Below, in pieces: positions 9,417 to 19,340 of a DNA stretch of 64,000 nt. Below the pieces are notes generated by a model. The model ran no database searches, had not been told where the DNA came from, and was given only the letters and a program-made list of their open reading frames with translations. Both the position numbers and the translations under genes were made by a program. The stretch covers positions 1,488,001 through 1,552,000 of the forward strand of contig JADJON010000001.1 in the NCBI GenBank assembly GCA_016713765.1, written 5' to 3'. The stretch comes from Bacteroidota bacterium (GTDB taxonomy: Bacteria; Bacteroidota; Bacteroidia; AKYH767-A; 2013-40CM-41-45). The first letter of the stretch is position 1. The number at the start of each line of letters is the position of its first letter.

Positions 9417-10196
9417 TCAATGCGATCTTGTGCGTTCGCTTGCGTTTTTCTCGTACCAATCCATCATCTCTTGCCTGACAATTTGTTCATTAGTTGTGTC
9501 GACAAGAATTTGTTCGTAGGTCATCATTTTGATGTCCATACAATATTGCACCAAGGCCCAGCTCTCATAATATTCTCTCGGTGAAATAGTGCTGTCCGCA
9601 AGTACAACTTCCCAATTACTTTTATTGGTTGTAAATAGTCGTGCAAGATTTTTTGAGAGATCCTTTTGGTCGGCGTCCTGGCGTGAAACGTATTCGGCAT
9701 AGCCCTCCCATTTCCAATTCGGGATATTTGCAACCGGGTTTGATTTCCATAATCCTAATTTGTCAAACTGTAAACAATGTGTCATTTCGTGTGCTAACAA
9801 TTGCGTCAAGTTCCATTTGTAACCGTTGAGTACAACATGTTTTTCTTTGCAGTTCATTGATCCTTGTAAAACCACTTTGTCATAAAAGCCCCAGGCAAAT
9901 GCTTGTCCACGAATAGCTTTCATGAGGTCAGCGTATTTTGAACCGTCATTCAGGCAAATGTTAATCCTGAGTTTCTCGTTGTAGAATTCACTTGTTTTAA
10001 GTAGGTCGCTGGCATTGTCAAGATGTGAAAGGAATGACGGGTCAAGTTTGGTGCTATGATAAATTGTAAAGTTGTCATGAGTCGTTCTATTGGCGTATGT
10101 TAATATAGGATGTAAAACGATGTTCAATAAAAGACCTGCTATGAACAGGCCTGTTGCCATCAGTCTCAATGTCCATTTTTTGATGGATTGTTGCAT
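9417..10196 (-). CDS. Membrane-anchored gluzincin-like metallopeptidase
   Basis: The 259-residue product has one N-terminal transmembrane segment (about residues 10-33). It carries the zinc motif HEMTH in LLAHEMTHCLQFD, followed about 30 residues later by WEGYAEY, whose Glu could be the third zinc ligand of a gluzincin. The active site would face the periplasm or be secreted. Its base composition is visibly AT-richer than the flanking lpxD and polysaccharide genes, and it is convergent with the phosphatase gene, so it may be acquired. The substrate is unknown. Confidence 0.7.
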   Translation of the reverse strand: MQQSIKKWTLRLMATGLFIAGLLLNIVLHPILTYANRTTHDNFTIYHSTKLDPSFLSHLDNASDLLKTSEFYNEKLRINICLNDGSKYADLMKAIRGQAFAWGFYDKVVLQGSMNCKEKHVVLNGYKWNLTQLLAHEMTHCLQFDKLGLWKSNPVANIPNWKWEGYAEYVSRQDADQKDLSKNLARLFTTNKSNWEVVLADSTISPREYYESWALVQYCMDIKMMTYEQILVDTTNEQIVRQEMMDWYEKNASERTRSH

Positions 10197-10233
10197 ATGG
10201 TTAGTTTTTATAATGTGATACGCAACCGCTTGC

Positions 10234-11703
10234 TTAGTGCAACAGGTCTTTTCCTAACAACGAGGATTTGCCGTTGAGCGGCTTGGTTTCTTTGGGTGTG
10301 TGATAGACGTCCATGGACACGACCATCGCCATGAAGGCCCAGACAGGTACGGAGAGCTTATCCGTGTCCAGAAAATTATTCAGCGCACCGTGTACGAAAT
10401 AGGTGACGAGCCCGAGAAAAACGCCCAATAGCAAGGTTCGATAGACAGGGTCGTGTGATCGGCTGATGCTGATGCTGGCGGTATAGATCAGCGCGATCAG
10501 TAACGCGGCGACGGTCACGAGTCCGAAGACCCCCGATTCAGCCAGCGGCCCGATGTATTCGCTGTGCGCGTTACCCCGGTTGCCCGCGTTGGTCGAAATG
10601 ATCGTCATCTCATCCGACTTCTGGAAAGGCGCATAGTTGAACTGGTAAGTGCCGGGGCCCCATCCCCAGAAGGGCCGCTCCTCGAACATGCGCAGGGCGC
10701 TGTTCCAACGGTTGATGCGTTCCAGGTTGGAGGCGTCTGTAGAAATGTTCGAGATCGACTGCAGGTGCTTGTTGAAATCGGTCGCGGAATCCTGGCGGTT
10801 CTTTTCCAATTTCATGAATATGTCCTTTTGAAAGGAGAAGAAAAGCGCCAGCACGACGGTCAGTCCGGTGAAGACCGTCCAAAAGCGGATGCGGAAATAA
10901 TACACCAGGAAGAGTCCAAGCGCTGCGACCAGGCTCAACCAGGCTGCGCGCGTATAGGACAGGATCAGGGCTACAGCCAGCGCAGTGGTGACCAGGAATG
11001 CCAGTGTTCGCAATGAAAATGATTCTTCCTGCATGCGCGTGAAGGCGATCAGCGGAGGAATGAACATGGCCAGCGCGGCAGCGTAGGCGGTATGGTCATT
11101 GTAAAACGGGATCATGACCCAATGCGCCGCCTGTTGCGTCCAGCCGTTTTGCGCGTGGCGTACGATGGTGTAGCCGACAACGATCAATAATGGAATCGTA
11201 TAGAGCCAGATAAACCGTTTGATATTCTTCTTGTCACGGAATAACTGGGTGCCCAGCAGGTACATCGGAACGATGAACCACAATTGGGAAACCAGATGCT
11301 TGAACGATACACCCGGCATGGAGCTCGTCAGCGAGGTGATGAATTTCCAAAGAAGCAGGAACCCGATGGAGACGGTCACCGGATGGTAGAGGATTCGACG
11401 GTCGAAGCCGCCTTCGAAGATGAATTTGAATGTAAAGAGGAGCAGTATGCCGAACAATAAAGGTTCGGTCGGCATGCTCAGCGCCGGTCCGGTCGATTTG
11501 TCGTTCAGGACAATGGCCAGGGGTGTGCTGAATACGACGATCCAGAGGATCTTATCGATCGAATAGACCGCGAAATAGAGGACCAAGAGCAACGCGGGGA
11601 TCGCGGCAACCCAGTAGAGTTCCTTGGTCAGCATCCAGATACAGCATGCTACGAAGGCGAGCGAGATCCCGTAAAAGCGGGCGATGTGGGTCCTGGCGAG
11701 CAA
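10234..11703 (-). CDS. O-antigen ligase / Wzy-like polymerase family protein
   Basis: A polytopic inner-membrane protein of 489 residues with about ten to twelve hydrophobic segments. It has a large periplasmic loop holding GWGPGTYQFNY and RGNAHSEYIGPLAESGVFG, the NAHNxYL-like signature of the O-antigen ligase/Wzy_C superfamily. It would join or polymerise lipid-linked glycans. The frame opens with TTG at 11703, 12 bp after the Wzz-like stop; the next in-frame Met lies inside the first transmembrane segment, so the TTG start is likely. Ligase and polymerase cannot be told apart from sequence. Confidence 0.88.
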   Translation of the reverse strand: MLARTHIARFYGISLAFVACCIWMLTKELYWVAAIPALLLVLYFAVYSIDKILWIVVFSTPLAIVLNDKSTGPALSMPTEPLLFGILLLFTFKFIFEGGFDRRILYHPVTVSIGFLLLWKFITSLTSSMPGVSFKHLVSQLWFIVPMYLLGTQLFRDKKNIKRFIWLYTIPLLIVVGYTIVRHAQNGWTQQAAHWVMIPFYNDHTAYAAALAMFIPPLIAFTRMQEESFSLRTLAFLVTTALAVALILSYTRAAWLSLVAALGLFLVYYFRIRFWTVFTGLTVVLALFFSFQKDIFMKLEKNRQDSATDFNKHLQSISNISTDASNLERINRWNSALRMFEERPFWGWGPGTYQFNYAPFQKSDEMTIISTNAGNRGNAHSEYIGPLAESGVFGLVTVAALLIALIYTASISISRSHDPVYRTLLLGVFLGLVTYFVHGALNNFLDTDKLSVPVWAFMAMVVSMDVYHTPKETKPLNGKSSLLGKDLLH

Positions 11704-11715
11704 GCGGGTTCAGAA

Positions 11716-12669
11716 TCAGGAGTTCGACTTTTTCGGATTCCAGATGAGCAACACGAGGAACGCGACAAAGGTGGAAGCGCTGACGGAAATCAGGACGATC
11801 AGCCAGCGGATCGGATAGGACTTTTTATCGGCCGGCTGCGGACTGGTCACGACGTTGGCATAGGTGAGCTTTTTGAAGACATCCCGGTAGGCGTTGTCGT
11901 ACTCAACTTTCAGGTCGTTGAACGTTCCGCGGTAGCGCCAGAGGTTCTCGTTCATGGCGTAGAACTCTCCACCCTTGTCTTTGAGTGATTCGATGATGGC
12001 TTTGGCTTCCGAAGCGCCGCGCGAATTGCCGGAAGCGAGGTTGCGGAAGTAGCCGCGGTAGGCTTCCACCGATTGGGCCTTGTAGTCGAGCAGGTTGTAA
12101 TTCATCCGGAATTCCTTCACCCGTGCTTCAAGGGAATCGATCTCCGCCTGTTTCTTGTCGAGCTGTTCCTTCGCGATCACAAGCACTTCCGCCGACTTCT
12201 CCGCCTGCATTTCACGGGCCTTGACGTCGAAGTAGTGGATGATCGAATCGACCATGCGGGAGGCGATCATGGGATCGGTGTCGAACACCGTGATCTCCAT
12301 GGATTCGTATTCCGTCTGCTTGATGGTTACGTTCTCTTCATACTGCTTGATGACATCCGTGCGAAAGTGATCGTTCTTCGCGGTGTCGATATCGTAATGC
12401 TTGTAGAGGTCGAACGTGTTGATCACACGGTCACGGATCTCCGACGACTGCGCGATCTGAAGCATCTGTTCCGTGGCGCTTTCGGTCGAGTAGGCGATCA
12501 GGTTCGACGGGTAGACGATCGCGTAGGACTTGAACCGCGGTGGAATGAAAGTCGGGGATGAGAAGATCGCCGAGGCGACCAGGCTGATCAGACCTACGAT
12601 GATCAGGTGTTTCCGCCATTGGTTCAACAGCCGGAACAGTTCCAGCGAATTGAAGAAGGAATTATTCAT
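11716..12669 (-). CDS. Wzz-type chain-length determinant protein
   Basis: The 317-residue product has the Wzz/PCP architecture: a transmembrane segment at about residues 20-40 followed by FIPPRFKSYAIVYPSN, a coiled-coil periplasmic region (about 150-230), and a second transmembrane segment near the C-terminus after KKSYPIRWL. It controls polysaccharide chain length in the inner membrane. No tyrosine-kinase domain is fused. It follows a paralog by an 18-bp gap and precedes the ligase gene. Confidence 0.88.
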   Translation of the reverse strand: MNNSFFNSLELFRLLNQWRKHLIIVGLISLVASAIFSSPTFIPPRFKSYAIVYPSNLIAYSTESATEQMLQIAQSSEIRDRVINTFDLYKHYDIDTAKNDHFRTDVIKQYEENVTIKQTEYESMEITVFDTDPMIASRMVDSIIHYFDVKAREMQAEKSAEVLVIAKEQLDKKQAEIDSLEARVKEFRMNYNLLDYKAQSVEAYRGYFRNLASGNSRGASEAKAIIESLKDKGGEFYAMNENLWRYRGTFNDLKVEYDNAYRDVFKKLTYANVVTSPQPADKKSYPIRWLIVLISVSASTFVAFLVLLIWNPKKSNS

Positions 12670-12687
12670 ATCGATTGTTCGGTTGCA

Positions 12688-13803
12688 TCAGATGCGGTAG
12701 CGGATTTCGCGGTAGCGTTCCGTACCCAGTAATACCAGCAGGGCGATCAGGAATCCGCCCAGTCCGGCCATCAGGACGATCATCCAGCGGACAGGGTAGG
12801 ATTTCTTTTCAGCCTGAACGGCTTTGTTCACAAGGAACTTATGCGAAAGTTGCTGGTTGGCGTCAAGTCGGAGTTTGTCGACCTGTTCTTTCATTTTCGC
12901 GAGCTCCTCGCGGTCGAGGGTCAGTTGCTCGGTCAGGGATACCGAAGCGCCGCCATAGCGGGCCAGCAGGTCCAGTTTTCCCTGGAGGTCTTTCAGTCGG
13001 GATTCAGCGCCCCGGATGCGAGCCCGGGTATTGATCACGCTGGTGTCATTGTCCGGTTTGTATTGCAGCAGCACACCCAGGGCGGCCTTATCGTTACTCA
13101 GCGAAGCGTACGACTTGGCGTATTCCTCGTTCCAGATAACCGACTGGTTGCGATAATCCATGACGCCCATTTCCCGCAAGCGAGTCAGCGAGTCCTCTTT
13201 AACAGCGGATGCCTGCAGTTTCTCTTGGTACGTATGTTCCACGATGAGGAGCGCTTCGGAAGCCCGGGAACGCTGGATCTTCGATTTCATGGAATCCAAC
13301 AAGGCCGCGATATCGTTAGCGATCGAAGCGGCCATCGCGGGGTCCTTATCCAACACGTCGATGCGGACCGACATGAATTCTGTTCGGGAAAACGAAATGT
13401 TGTCGTGAAACTCCTCGCTGAGGCGTGTCAAAGGATAAGCCTCATCCGGGGAAATGCCGTAATGCTGCATCAGGTTGTACTTCCGGATGATCGCTTCCCG
13501 GATCTCGTCCGAGTTCAGGATCTGCAGCATCTGTTCGGCCTGCTCTTCTTCCCCGAAGGCCAGGATGTCCTGCTTGTCGGATGAGTGTTCGTCCAACAAC
13601 GCCTTACTGATCGAATTCGTAGCCGGAGGGAAAAAGATAACGGTCGACTTATACTTGGGTGTAATAAAGGAGGGACCTGAAAAAATTCCGGCCGCCAGGG
13701 CGGAAATCAATGTCACCGCCAATAATGGCTTCCGCCACCGCAGTACGGTCATCAACAAACTGGTGGATTCCAGGAAGGTGGTTTCCCTGGCTTTCTGAAA
13801 CAT
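12688..13803 (-). CDS. Wzz-type chain-length determinant protein, paralog
   Basis: A 371-residue paralog of the next gene, with the same layout: an N-terminal transmembrane segment, FITPKYKSTVIFFPP, a long coiled-coil stretch rich in Lys/Glu/Leu (about 160-330), then KKSYPVRWMIVL and a final transmembrane segment. The shared KKSYP(I/V)RW motif before the last segment shows recent common ancestry. Tandem Wzz genes in one operon suggest a hetero-oligomer or two length modes; that is inference. Confidence 0.88.
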   Translation of the reverse strand: MFQKARETTFLESTSLLMTVLRWRKPLLAVTLISALAAGIFSGPSFITPKYKSTVIFFPPATNSISKALLDEHSSDKQDILAFGEEEQAEQMLQILNSDEIREAIIRKYNLMQHYGISPDEAYPLTRLSEEFHDNISFSRTEFMSVRIDVLDKDPAMAASIANDIAALLDSMKSKIQRSRASEALLIVEHTYQEKLQASAVKEDSLTRLREMGVMDYRNQSVIWNEEYAKSYASLSNDKAALGVLLQYKPDNDTSVINTRARIRGAESRLKDLQGKLDLLARYGGASVSLTEQLTLDREELAKMKEQVDKLRLDANQQLSHKFLVNKAVQAEKKSYPVRWMIVLMAGLGGFLIALLVLLGTERYREIRYRI

Positions 13804-13837
13804 GGTTTAGCGCTAAAATTTTGGGAACGAAGGGCTT

Positions 13838-13845
13838 CAAAGGTA
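13838..13845 (-). promoter_or_regulatory. Possible -7 box of the wzz-ligase operon
   Basis: The minus strand reads TACCTTTG, an exact TAnnTTTG match, 34 bp before the ATG at 13803. A TTTG lies further upstream but with only a 15-bp gap, shorter than the usual 17-23, so the -33 element is uncertain. Confidence 0.4.
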
Positions 13846-13950
13846 GGAAAGGATACCATACAAAGAAAGCCACAAGGGCCGCAAAAGAAGCTGAAAATGA
13901 ATGTTATGCGGAAGCTCCATTCGCTTCCGTCCCCAGGACGGCACCCAGGC

Positions 13951-15405
13951 TCAGCCTTCGTCGTACCGGATGATCCGGTAAATGTTCTTTGGGCTGATGA
14001 GCCGGGTGACGAGGGCCAGGGCGAAACAGCCTGCGCCGGCCAGCCCGAATTGCAACATCCAGTTCAATTCGTTCCCCCGGATGAACCAACACCAGGCGAT
14101 GCACGAAGCGGCGAATGCTCCCAGGCCGACGAGCAGGGTATAGTTGATCTTGAAGCGGAAAATGTACTGCACCATCAGGATCTGAGCAATCGCCGTGAGC
14201 AGCTGGGTCGTGATACTCGATATCGCGGCTCCCCGGGCTTCCATCCGTGGGATCAGGTAGAGATTCAGCAGGATGTTGATCAGCATCCCGGTGGTAGCCA
14301 TCAGGTTCAACTGGCGCAGGCTGCCATTCGCGGTTAGCAGGGTTCCGAAAATGTAGGTGGAAGAAATCGGAACAAAACAACACATGAGGATGCGAAACAC
14401 CGCGGCCGATTCGTCGATGTGCTCACCACGGTAGAGCAGTTCCATCAGTTCCTGGCTGTAAAACCAACAACAGATAGCCACTACGAGGGCCGGCACGACC
14501 AGCAGCGAAAACGATAGCCGTACCATGCCTTCCACATGCTGGCGCAGTTTGATCATGCGGGCGAAGATGGGCAGCAGCAAACCTGCGAATAGGAATGCGA
14601 TCATATTGGCGGCATCAAGCAGCCGGTACGCGGAGGCGTAAATGCCCGCTTCCACCGCGCCTTCCCGGAAGGGCAGCATGCGTTCGAGCATGACCCCGTC
14701 GATGCGGTTGTAGAAGGTCATGAGCAGCACCAGCACGGCGTAGGGATAACTCTTCTTCAGGATCATCACGAAGAACGGCCAGCGCCAGTGGAATCGTCGC
14801 ACCTTCGCCTTGTCGATCACGATCATGAAGGTGATCAGGAACGTGATGATGTAGGCCGCGGTTTGCGCGTACACGAACCAGCGCAACTCGAAGGTACCCG
14901 GGTCGCGGTGGGTCATCAATAAGAAGCCGCAGATCACGATCATGATCAGGCGGTCGAGTACCGATATGATGCTGTCGGTCTTGAAGAGGTGCAAGCCCGC
15001 GAGATTCGATCGCAGGTACATGATCATCGAGATCAGGATCTGGTTGACCAGTACTGCCAGCAGCAGCTTCAACATGTCGGCCGTATAGCCGATGATGAAA
15101 CCGCCCACCATCGTCGCCAGCGTGAAAACGCCTGCGAGCAATACCCGTAACATCACGATACTCGAAAAATGCTTCGACAACAGGTGGTTGTTCTGGGCGA
15201 TATTCTTGTTGTTGAAATTCGTAATGCCCAGGTCCAGCAGGATGTTCAGCAGGAACGAGAAATTGAAAATGGCATAATAGAAACCGTATTGTTCCGTCCC
15301 CACCGCGTTCTGGACTGCGCGGTCGATGCCCAGGATCCAGAACGGCTTGATGAGCAGGTTCAGGGCCAGGACCAGGGCGAGGTTGGTGACGAACTTACGT
15401 TGCAT
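13951..15405 (-). CDS. Polysaccharide flippase (Wzx/MurJ-MATE type)
   Basis: A 484-residue protein with about twelve to fourteen transmembrane segments, opening KFVTNLALVLALNLLIKPFWILGIDRAVQNAVG and including FYNRIDGVMLERM and YRLLDAANM as seen in oligosaccharide flippases. It would move lipid-linked glycan units across the inner membrane. It lies upstream of the two Wzz genes and the ligase, completing a Wzx/Wzy/Wzz-like set. A TACCTTCG box (minus strand, 15422-15429) lies 16 bp before its ATG. Confidence 0.9.
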   Translation of the reverse strand: MQRKFVTNLALVLALNLLIKPFWILGIDRAVQNAVGTEQYGFYYAIFNFSFLLNILLDLGITNFNNKNIAQNNHLLSKHFSSIVMLRVLLAGVFTLATMVGGFIIGYTADMLKLLLAVLVNQILISMIMYLRSNLAGLHLFKTDSIISVLDRLIMIVICGFLLMTHRDPGTFELRWFVYAQTAAYIITFLITFMIVIDKAKVRRFHWRWPFFVMILKKSYPYAVLVLLMTFYNRIDGVMLERMLPFREGAVEAGIYASAYRLLDAANMIAFLFAGLLLPIFARMIKLRQHVEGMVRLSFSLLVVPALVVAICCWFYSQELMELLYRGEHIDESAAVFRILMCCFVPISSTYIFGTLLTANGSLRQLNLMATTGMLINILLNLYLIPRMEARGAAISSITTQLLTAIAQILMVQYIFRFKINYTLLVGLGAFAASCIAWCWFIRGNELNWMLQFGLAGAGCFALALVTRLISPKNIYRIIRYDEG

Positions 15406-15487
15406 ACACTAAAAACGGTTGCGAAGGTACGGCATCCCGGCGGGTCAGCCTACCGTACTGCAAGCGGGAAAAATCGATGACCGGTAT

Positions 15488-17509
15488 TCAGTTCGCCGCC
15501 AGCGTCGATTTCCGCTGCTGGTAACGGCACAAGCCTTCCTCCAGGAAAGAGAGGTAAGCGGATATGTCGGGTGTGTAACCCCGCGGTTCTGCCAGGATTT
15601 TTCCCTGGTGGTCGAGGAGGACATAATAAGGCTGACTGTTGGTGTTGTAGACCGAAGCCTGCAGGTCGCTCCACTTGTTTCCGGTGGTGCGGATCTTTCG
15701 CCCGGTGGTCGGGGAGACCGATTGCTGTTCGGTCGGCAAGGGCGTCTTGTCGTCAACGTAGAGCGAGATCAGGACATAATCTTCACCCAGTTTCTTGAGC
15801 ACTTTCGGATCACTCCAGACGTTGTCTTCCATCTTCCGGCAGTTGACACAACTCCAGCCGGTGAAGTCGATCATGACCGGTTTGTTGTGCTCCTTCGCGT
15901 AGCGCATGCCTTCTTCATAATCCTTGAAGCAAAGAATGTCGTGCGGACAATCGCCTTCCTTCCCGGTTTTCCATTCTTTATAGAAATCGGGCGGCGGAAA
16001 TCCGCTGATCAGCTTCAAGGGCGCTCCCCAGATGCCGGGTACGAGGTATAAGGCGAAGCTCAGGGACAAGAGCGCGAACAGGAGGCGACCGATGCCGACG
16101 TGCTGCTGGTCGCTGTCGTGGGAGAGGCGGATCTTTCCGAGCAGGTAGAGACCCAGCATGCCGAAGATCACGATCCACAACACGATGAACAGCTCGCGCT
16201 TGAGCAGGCCCCAGTGATAGGCCAGGTCGACGTTGGAGAGAAACTTCAACGCGAGCGCCAATTCGATGAAGCCAAGCGACACTTTCACAGTGTTCAGCCA
16301 GCCGCCGGATTTCGGCAAGGAATTCAGCCAGCTCGGAAACAAGGCGAACAAGGCGAAAGGGACCGCAAGCGCGAACGAAAATCCCGTCATGCCCATGAGT
16401 GGGCCGAGATAACTGCGGCCGTGCGCGGCTTCCACCAGCAAGGTGCCGATGATTGGGCCGGTACAACTGAACGAGACGAGCGAGAGCGTGAATGCCATGA
16501 AGAAGATGCCGATCAGCCCGCCGCGATCACTGGCGGAATCGGCTTTGTTGATGATCCAGCTCGGCAGCGTGATCTCGAACGCGCCGAAAAAGGAGATGGC
16601 AAAGACGATGAAGATGATGAAGAACGCCAGGTTGAAAAAAGCGTTACTGGCCAACGCGTTTAACGCGTCGGATCCGAAGGTGACGGTCACCAGCAGCCCG
16701 AGCGTGACATAGATCAGGATGATCGAGATCGCGTAGATCAGCGCGTTGCGGACACCCTTCGCCCGGTTGCCGCTGCGCTTGGTAAAAAAACTCACCGTCA
16801 TCGGGATCATGGGAAACACACAGGGTGTCAGCAGCGCAAGCAGGCCGCCCAGCATGCCCGCGATGAAGATGGTCCAGGGCGTGGAGGCTCCGCCCGCCGG
16901 CGGGGTTTCGCCTGCGCCGCATCCTGATTCCAGTTTGCTGTCGGTCGACGCTGGTGCGGTGATGGTGCCGGCTGCCGTATCCATTGCCTGGACGGCAGGT
17001 GTGTCGGTCGGTGTAACCGGAACACTTGCCTGCGTTTCGGTTTCGGTATTGGCTTTTCCTTCCTCCGTTTTCGCGCTAACCTTGAATTCAAATTCGTCTT
17101 CCTGGAAGATGCAGCTCTCTTTGCAAACCTGGTATTCAATACGTCCTTTGATGACGCAATCGCCGGTCACTTTCACCTTCTGCCGGATCTCCGCCGTGTG
17201 ATGGAAGATCAGGACCTTCACCATGAACACGGAGTCGTATTCTTCCACCGGTTTGTACTCCACCGCTTTGCCGATCGTCTTGAAGCAATTGCTCTGCTCG
17301 TAGGTAATGACCATCGGCAGCGGTCCGCCATCCGGCGTGTAAAGACTGTACATATGCCAGTGCTCGTCCAGTTTGGCGGAAAAGACCAGCGTCTGTTCGC
17401 CCGATTTACCCGGCTCGACAGTGAATTTCCATTTCGCCGGTTTCAGGATTTGCGCGTTCGCAGTTGCGCAAAATGCCAGCAGGGAAAGCAGGAGGTAGAG
17501 TCTTCTCAT
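15488..17509 (-). CDS. dsbD: DsbD-family thiol:disulfide interchange protein
   Basis: Carries electrons from cytoplasmic thioredoxin to periplasmic thiols. After a signal peptide, an N-terminal beta domain carries a Cys pair in VCKESCI. The central membrane domain has eight or so helices with the two buried cysteines in LLTPCVFPM and SFSCTGPI. The C-terminal thioredoxin domain has WSCVNCRKME. All three redox pairs are therefore present. The start is the ATG at 17509 (MRRLYLLL), giving a clean signal peptide; an in-frame Met twelve codons earlier has no signal character. A low-complexity Thr/Pro/Ala linker (about residues 160-210) joins the first two domains. Confidence 0.92.
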   Translation of the reverse strand: MRRLYLLLSLLAFCATANAQILKPAKWKFTVEPGKSGEQTLVFSAKLDEHWHMYSLYTPDGGPLPMVITYEQSNCFKTIGKAVEYKPVEEYDSVFMVKVLIFHHTAEIRQKVKVTGDCVIKGRIEYQVCKESCIFQEDEFEFKVSAKTEEGKANTETETQASVPVTPTDTPAVQAMDTAAGTITAPASTDSKLESGCGAGETPPAGGASTPWTIFIAGMLGGLLALLTPCVFPMIPMTVSFFTKRSGNRAKGVRNALIYAISIILIYVTLGLLVTVTFGSDALNALASNAFFNLAFFIIFIVFAISFFGAFEITLPSWIINKADSASDRGGLIGIFFMAFTLSLVSFSCTGPIIGTLLVEAAHGRSYLGPLMGMTGFSFALAVPFALFALFPSWLNSLPKSGGWLNTVKVSLGFIELALALKFLSNVDLAYHWGLLKRELFIVLWIVIFGMLGLYLLGKIRLSHDSDQQHVGIGRLLFALLSLSFALYLVPGIWGAPLKLISGFPPPDFYKEWKTGKEGDCPHDILCFKDYEEGMRYAKEHNKPVMIDFTGWSCVNCRKMEDNVWSDPKVLKKLGEDYVLISLYVDDKTPLPTEQQSVSPTTGRKIRTTGNKWSDLQASVYNTNSQPYYVLLDHQGKILAEPRGYTPDISAYLSFLEEGLCRYQQRKSTLAAN

Positions 17510-17594
17510 AGTTGATTGTCCCGGCAAGGGGAGCAAAATGTACAACGTGCCCCGTGAAGGAATCGTGTACGTGAAAGGCGAAAATAGTAAAATT

Positions 17595-18347
17595 TCAGGC
17601 TTCGAACCAGTCCAAAAGCGTGGCTGTGCTCAGGCTTTCCTGCTCTTTTCCGGTCAAATCATGCGCGATTCGGCCTTCCGCCAGGTGCAGCAGCCGGTCT
17701 CCATAGTGCAGTGCGTCCTTCAGGTTGTGGGTCACCATCAGGGCCGTCAAACGGTGTTTCCGGATCAGTTGGTCGGCCAGCCGCATGACCAGACTCGCCG
17801 TTCTGGGATCCAGGGCCGCCGTGGGTTCGTCGAGCAGGAGAATACTCGATCGGTCCATTACGGCCATGACCAGCGTCAGGGCTTGCCGCTGCCCGCCCGA
17901 AAACGTTCCCATGGGTTGATCCAACTTGCGTTCCAACCCCAGTCCGATCTCTTCGACCGCTTGCTCGACTTTTTTCCGGAACGCCTGATCGGTTCCGATG
18001 CGGAAACCCTTGGGCTGTGTGCGCAGTGCCGCGAGTCGAAAGTTCTCCAATAAGCTGAGCTCCGGTGCGGTGCCGGCTAATGGATTCTGGAAAATACGCG
18101 CGACCCAACGCGAGCGTTGATGATCGGCCAGGTCGGTAACATCGGTGCCGTCGAAGAGTACCCGGCCGCTTTCCGGCTGTACAGTTCCGGCAATGCAATT
18201 GAGCAGGGTGGACTTGCCGGAGCCGTTCGTCCCGATGACCGTTACGAACTGCGCTTCAGGTACGATCAACTCAATGCCGTCGAGCGCGAGTGTTCGTTCG
18301 CCCTGTCCGGACGGGAAACTGCAGCGAATATGCTCAAGCCGGATCAT
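17595..18347 (-). CDS. ABC transporter ATP-binding protein (TrpZ-like)
   Basis: The nucleotide-binding subunit of an importer. It has Walker A GTNGSGKST, the signature FSGGQRQALTL, and Walker B ILLLDEPTAALDP followed by a switch His in VTHN. The real start is the ATG at 18347 (MIRLEHI), overlapping the permease stop as ATGA; a longer in-frame extension has no family similarity. With the upstream permease and the PF04392-type lipoprotein it forms a TrpXYZ-like set, a family described for tryptophan or related uptake in Gram-positives. The ligand here is not known. Confidence 0.9.
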   Translation of the reverse strand: MIRLEHIRCSFPSGQGERTLALDGIELIVPEAQFVTVIGTNGSGKSTLLNCIAGTVQPESGRVLFDGTDVTDLADHQRSRWVARIFQNPLAGTAPELSLLENFRLAALRTQPKGFRIGTDQAFRKKVEQAVEEIGLGLERKLDQPMGTFSGGQRQALTLVMAVMDRSSILLLDEPTAALDPRTASLVMRLADQLIRKHRLTALMVTHNLKDALHYGDRLLHLAEGRIAHDLTGKEQESLSTATLLDWFEA

Positions 18348-19204
18348 CGGGCGGTTTTGAGTTTGGGAAGTGCAATGACGATCAGCACGAACACTGCGAC
18401 CACAAGCTTCAGCCAAAGCGCGTCAATGCCCATGCTGAGCGCGAACGCCAGCAGCAGTCGGAAGACCAGGCTGCCCGCGATCACCGAAGCCAACTGCCAG
18501 CCGATCCTGCTCCGGATGCCGCCGCGCAGTAAACTTTCTCCGATCATCACGGCACCCAGGCCCAGGATCACGATCCCGATGCCCATGTTGATGTCGGCAA
18601 ATCCCTGTACCTGCACGATCAGATAACCGCTGAGCGCTGTCAATGCGTTCGCGAAGGCGAGCCCGAGTATCTTGCGTCCATCCGTATTCACCCCCAGCGC
18701 GCGGATCATGGTTTCGTTGTTACCCGTCGCGCGCATCGATAAACCGAAATCGGTGCGCAGCAGCCAGCGCAAGCCGAACCATAAAGCGGCGACGACGATC
18801 GTCAGGACCCAAAGTTGCCGCAGGCTTTCATGGCCGATGGAAGGGAAGAGCAGGGATAAACTATCGGTGCCCAGCAGCGGCACGTTCGGACGACCCAGGA
18901 TCGCGAGGTTGATGGAGTAGAGGCCCGTCATCACCAGGATGCCGGCCAGCAGCGCGTGTACTTTCAAACGCGTGTGGATCCATCCTGTCGCGGCGCCTGC
19001 GAGTCCGCCCGCCACCAGCGCGACCGGTAAGAGCGCAACCGCCGACCAGCCATTCACCAGTCCGATCGCCGTCACCGCTCCGCCCAGCGTAAAACTGCCG
19101 TCGGTCGTGATGTCGGGTATCGAAAAGATCCGCATGCTCAGAAACACCCCCAGCGCCATGGCGCCGAATGCGAGACCGAGTACGAGGGCGGTGGTGTAGA
19201 ACAT
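18344..19204 (-). CDS. ABC transporter permease (TrpY-like)
   Basis: A 286-residue integral membrane protein with about eight to nine segments and the BPD_transp_2-type glycine/alanine-rich helices. MRIFSIPDITTDGSFTLGG near the N-terminus is typical of permeases paired with PF04392 binding proteins. It overlaps the ATPase gene by 4 bp. Its binding-protein gene lies 1.7 kb upstream, beyond two AT-rich genes that interrupt the operon. Confidence 0.9.
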   Translation of the reverse strand: MFYTTALVLGLAFGAMALGVFLSMRIFSIPDITTDGSFTLGGAVTAIGLVNGWSAVALLPVALVAGGLAGAATGWIHTRLKVHALLAGILVMTGLYSINLAILGRPNVPLLGTDSLSLLFPSIGHESLRQLWVLTIVVAALWFGLRWLLRTDFGLSMRATGNNETMIRALGVNTDGRKILGLAFANALTALSGYLIVQVQGFADINMGIGIVILGLGAVMIGESLLRGGIRSRIGWQLASVIAGSLVFRLLLAFALSMGIDALWLKLVVAVFVLIVIALPKLKTAR

Positions 19205-19340
19205 GAATTAGTTCAGGATACTAGGAAATTAATATGCTATTTAATTGGAGACAGTAAAAGCATTATGTTTGATTTATATAGCATTCTGATCTTAACTGAA
19301 TGAAATAATTTTCGTTCTCATGGATGCGTTTTGTAAAGGG

